Below are positions 63,520 through 64,000 of a DNA stretch of 64,000 bases, in pieces; positions within the stretch are counted from its first letter, which is position 1; the number at the start of each line of letters is the position of its first letter. A model generated the notes under the pieces. The model saw nothing but the letters and a program-made list of their open reading frames with translations. It was not told the origin of the DNA and made no database searches. Made by a program: the position numbers and the translations under genes. The DNA is from an uncultured Lachnospiraceae bacterium (GTDB taxonomy: Bacteria > Bacillota > Clostridia > Lachnospirales > Lachnospiraceae): positions 1-64,000 of the forward strand of contig CAMVPR010000001.1 of NCBI GenBank assembly GCA_947169385.1, written 5' to 3'.

Positions 63520-64000
63520 TTGATAAATAGAGAATACAAGGATAGACTTTTTTCATTTATATTTGGCAATGAGTCTAGGAGAGATTGGACTTTAAGTCTT
63601 TACAATGCTGTTAATGAATCGGATTATCAAAACCCTGATGATATTGAGATTAATACTATGGGCGATACTCTATATTTAGGTATGAAGAATGATGTCTCAT
63701 TCGTTATTGGTGGATATGTGAGTCTATATGCACACCAGAGTACATATAATCCTAATATGCCTCTCAGGGAGTTAATATATCTCGGGCATCTTTTAAGTAA
63801 GTATGTTGAACAACATAAACTAAACATTTACAGTCAAAGGCAAATCAGAATCCCTATCCCTAAACTTGTTGTTTTCTATAATGGCAAGCAGGATATGCCG
63901 GAGCAGACAGTATTGGAGCTTAAGGATGCTTTCCCGGAAGGCATGAATCCTGATGATTCGGATGTAAGTGTTAAAGTACGCATGCTAAATATACACAGTG
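63520..64000 (+). CDS. Rpn-type PD-(D/E)XK nuclease/transposase family protein (partial, runs off window)
   Basis: At least 160 residues, open to the window edge. The start is a TTG at 63520 preceded by AGAAAGGTGG. The N-terminus has the family pattern (FGNESRRDWTLSLYNAVN, NDVSFVIGGYVSLYAHQS, YNPNMPLRELIYLG, IPIPKLVVFYNG). The catalytic aspartate is present at D58, but the next acidic position, usually glutamate in LYEHQS, is alanine here (A71), so nuclease activity may be lost. It is the same family as the pseudogene at 58556 and lies on the opposite strand. Confidence 0.85.
   Translation, partial: MINREYKDRLFSFIFGNESRRDWTLSLYNAVNESDYQNPDDIEINTMGDTLYLGMKNDVSFVIGGYVSLYAHQSTYNPNMPLRELIYLGHLLSKYVEQHKLNIYSQRQIRIPIPKLVVFYNGKQDMPEQTVLELKDAFPEGMNPDDSDVSVKVRMLNIHS

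Overview
The window looks like a chromosomal segment of a motile, saccharolytic Lachnospiraceae-type Firmicute (Butyrivibrio/Lachnospira/Roseburia neighbourhood). The grounds are its AT-rich composition, strong AGGAGG-type ribosome binding sites, a low-GC Gram-positive gene set (YhaM, MurA, ClpB, TagD/LicD cell-wall genes), flagellin with a FliS-like chaperone and a DUF6240-type protein, many HD-GYP cyclic-di-GMP proteins, and Rpn-type PD-(D/E)XK proteins. The genus is inferred from these families, not from a marker search. No rRNA, tRNA or CRISPR array was seen.

Layout. 13-2800 (minus): housekeeping operon yqeY-like, yhaM, rlmD. 2880-10822 (minus): a MATE exporter followed within 24 bases by a complete four-gene Wadjet (JetA-JetB-JetC-JetD) plasmid-defence operon. 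10979-20178 (minus): a four-gene signalling operon running from an HD-GYP sensor to a giant hybrid histidine kinase with a beta-propeller sensor, a stand-alone receiver and a second, degenerate HD-GYP protein. 20394-26022: a TIGR00266 protein, ClpB and another HD-GYP sensor paralogous to the one at 18034. 26106-27893: acetyltransferase, phosphatase and membrane protein. 28070-32723: a soluble HD-GYP protein, MurA and a single OLD-family ATPase/nuclease. 32971-36670: a small Ig-like protein, an unrecognised 875-residue protein with an internal duplication, and a HIT hydrolase. 36853-42114: FliS-like protein, flagellin and a 1029-residue DUF6240/FliK-like protein. 42343-49143: HD hydrolase, then a glycopolymer-decoration locus (TagD-LicD facing CapA, a PP-loop synthase and a glycosyltransferase). 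49375-52800: TetR regulator and a glycogen branching enzyme with a 200-residue Lys/Ala/Thr-rich tail. 52933-58381: a 1330-residue TPR/coiled-coil/pseudo-AAA protein and a second LicD protein. 58556-64000: two convergent paralogous secreted proteins lying among inverted repeats, bounded by a broken Rpn-type gene and the start of an Rpn-type gene that runs off the window.

Cross-cutting features. A dispersed palindromic repeat (core AGATTCTTCGCTTCGCTCAG followed by AATGACA) occurs at about ten intergenic sites, sometimes joined to a second hairpin, and supplies the last codons and stop of two genes. Four HD-GYP proteins in 18 kb, one lacking metal-ligand histidines, point to dense cyclic-di-GMP control near flagellar genes. 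The most distinctive observations are the pseudo-AAA TPR protein, the basic tail on GlgB, the duplicated unknown protein, and the convergent secreted-protein pair sharing a 101-bp near-identical inverted signal-peptide segment, which could recombine. The Wadjet operon is the one clear, already described defence system; I did not find a second multi-gene defence system.
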